Shown here piece by piece: positions 7,363 to 8,021 of a stretch of 8,021 nt of DNA. A program made the position numbers and the translations under genes. The notes below the pieces were generated by a model that saw only the letters and a list, made by a program, of their open reading frames with translations, was not told the origin of the DNA and made no database searches. Numbering within the stretch: position 1 is the first letter of the stretch; the number at the start of each line of letters is the position of its first letter. Origin of the DNA: an uncultured Holosporaceae bacterium (GTDB lineage Bacteria > Pseudomonadota > Alphaproteobacteria > RUG11792); NCBI GenBank assembly GCA_947285985.1, contig CAMYPB010000038.1, positions 1 to 8,021 of the forward strand, written 5' to 3'.

Positions 7363-8021
7363 ATGAGTTTTGATAAAGTTATGTCATCTTCAGATAAAAG
7401 TGGGATAGTGAGTGATTTCGATGCGATCAGAATTTCGGTTGCAAGTCCTGAAGAAATAAGATCGTGGTCTTATGGGGAAGTCAAAAAACCAGAAACCATA
7501 AACTATAGAACTTTCAAACCAGAACGTGATGGATTGTTTTGTGCTCGTATATTTGGTCCTATAAAAGACTATGAATGTCTTTGCGGACGATATAAGAGAA
7601 TGAAATATAAAGGAGTTGTGTGCGAAAAGTGTGGCGTTGAAGTCACACTTAGCCGTGTTAGACGTGAACGTATGGGACACATAGAACTTGCTGCTCCCGT
7701 TGTTCATGTTTGGTTTATGAAATCTATTCCAAGCCGTATTTCGATGATTCTTGATCGTGGTGTCAAAGAATTGGAGAAAATATTGTATTTCGAGAGATAT
7801 GTAGTTATTGATCCTGGATTTAGTCACTTCTCGCAATTCGAATCAATTTCTGAAGAGGATTATCAAAATGCTATCGATAAGTATGGAGAGGATTCTTTTA
7901 AGGTGAGTATTGGAGCGGAAGCTATACGTGATATGCTCGCAAGTGTAAATCTTTCTGAAGAATGTGATAAATTGCGTCAGGAATTAGAAGAAAATATTGT
8001 CGATATCAGAAAGAAAAAGAT
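7363..8021 (+). CDS. rpoC: DNA-directed RNA polymerase subunit beta-prime (5' part)
   Basis: The first 219 codons of a gene that runs off the right edge; the full protein is about 1400 residues in the family, so the catalytic NADFDGD loop lies outside. Visible are the start [20 protein letters not shown], then [20 protein letters not shown], and the N-terminal zinc ribbon with Cys72, Cys74, Cys87 and Cys90 (E. coli C70, C72, C85, C88), followed by [20 protein letters not shown] and [15 protein letters not shown] of the clamp. [10 protein letters not shown] near residue 180 is a usual beta-prime block. RpoC forms the clamp and most of the active-site cleft with RpoB. The ATG at 7363 is preceded by AAGGAGAG (7345-7352), which overlaps the rpoB stop codon; the 16-nt gap suggests translational coupling. 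A second in-frame ATG at 7381 is less likely because its upstream sequence lacks a good ribosome binding site. Confidence 0.98.
   Translation, partial: MSFDKVMSSSDKSGIVSDFDAIRISVASPEEIRSWSYGEVKKPETINYRTFKPERDGLFCARIFGPIKDYECLCGRYKRMKYKGVVCEKCGVEVTLSRVRRERMGHIELAAPVVHVWFMKSIPSRISMILDRGVKELEKILYFERYVVIDPGFSHFSQFESISEEDYQNAIDKYGEDSFKVSIGAEAIRDMLASVNLSEECDKLRQELEENIVDIRKKK

Noticed and set aside
7344..7365. Possible rpoB-rpoC fusion as in Wolbachia and Anaplasma
   Set aside because: A TAA stop at 7344-7346 ends rpoB, and rpoC has its own ribosome binding site and ATG 16 nt later. The genes are separate.
7390..7836. 148-residue minus-strand frame opposite rpoC
   Set aside because: The + strand encodes the highly conserved RpoC N-terminus with its zinc ribbon. 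The reverse frame is low in conserved features and is a shadow.

Overview
This window is the classic bacterial secE-nusG-rplKAJL-rpoBC cluster, all on the + strand and with no sign of mobile DNA. Composition is AT-rich (roughly a third to two-fifths GC by eye). The RpoB and RpoC wording is alphaproteobacterial, for example the CRQRG block, [21 protein letters not shown] across the rifampicin region, and [17 protein letters not shown] in RpoC. Low GC with an alphaproteobacterial RNA polymerase suggests a host-associated lineage such as Holosporales or a Rickettsiales relative. rpoB and rpoC are separate genes, unlike the fused form known from Wolbachia and Anaplasma. The taxonomic assignment is inference from recalled protein wording, not a tree.

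Layout: the last 32 codons of secE (1-101); nusG (117-653); an 84-nt gap with a candidate L1 autoregulatory site; rplK (738-1172) and rplA (1177-1857), only 4 nt apart; a 306-nt gene-free but strongly structured leader; rplJ (2164-2667) and rplL (2714-3088); an 82-nt gap with a terminator-like hairpin; full-length rpoB (3171-7346); and the first 219 codons of rpoC (7363 to the window edge).

The genes supply the protein-export channel (SecE), a transcription elongation factor (NusG), the L1 stalk and the L11/L10/L12 GTPase-associated stalk of the large ribosomal subunit, and the two catalytic RNA polymerase subunits. In well-studied bacteria, L1 represses rplKA translation, L10-L12 represses rplJL, and an attenuator reduces transcription into rpoBC. 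Each of the three matching non-coding gaps here holds RNA structure placed where those controls would sit. The protein-coding part is ordinary. The points worth a second look are the leaders, a short hydrophobic reading frame nested in the rplL-rpoB attenuator, and two unusual substitutions near the RpoB rifampicin pocket. I found no previously undescribed system.
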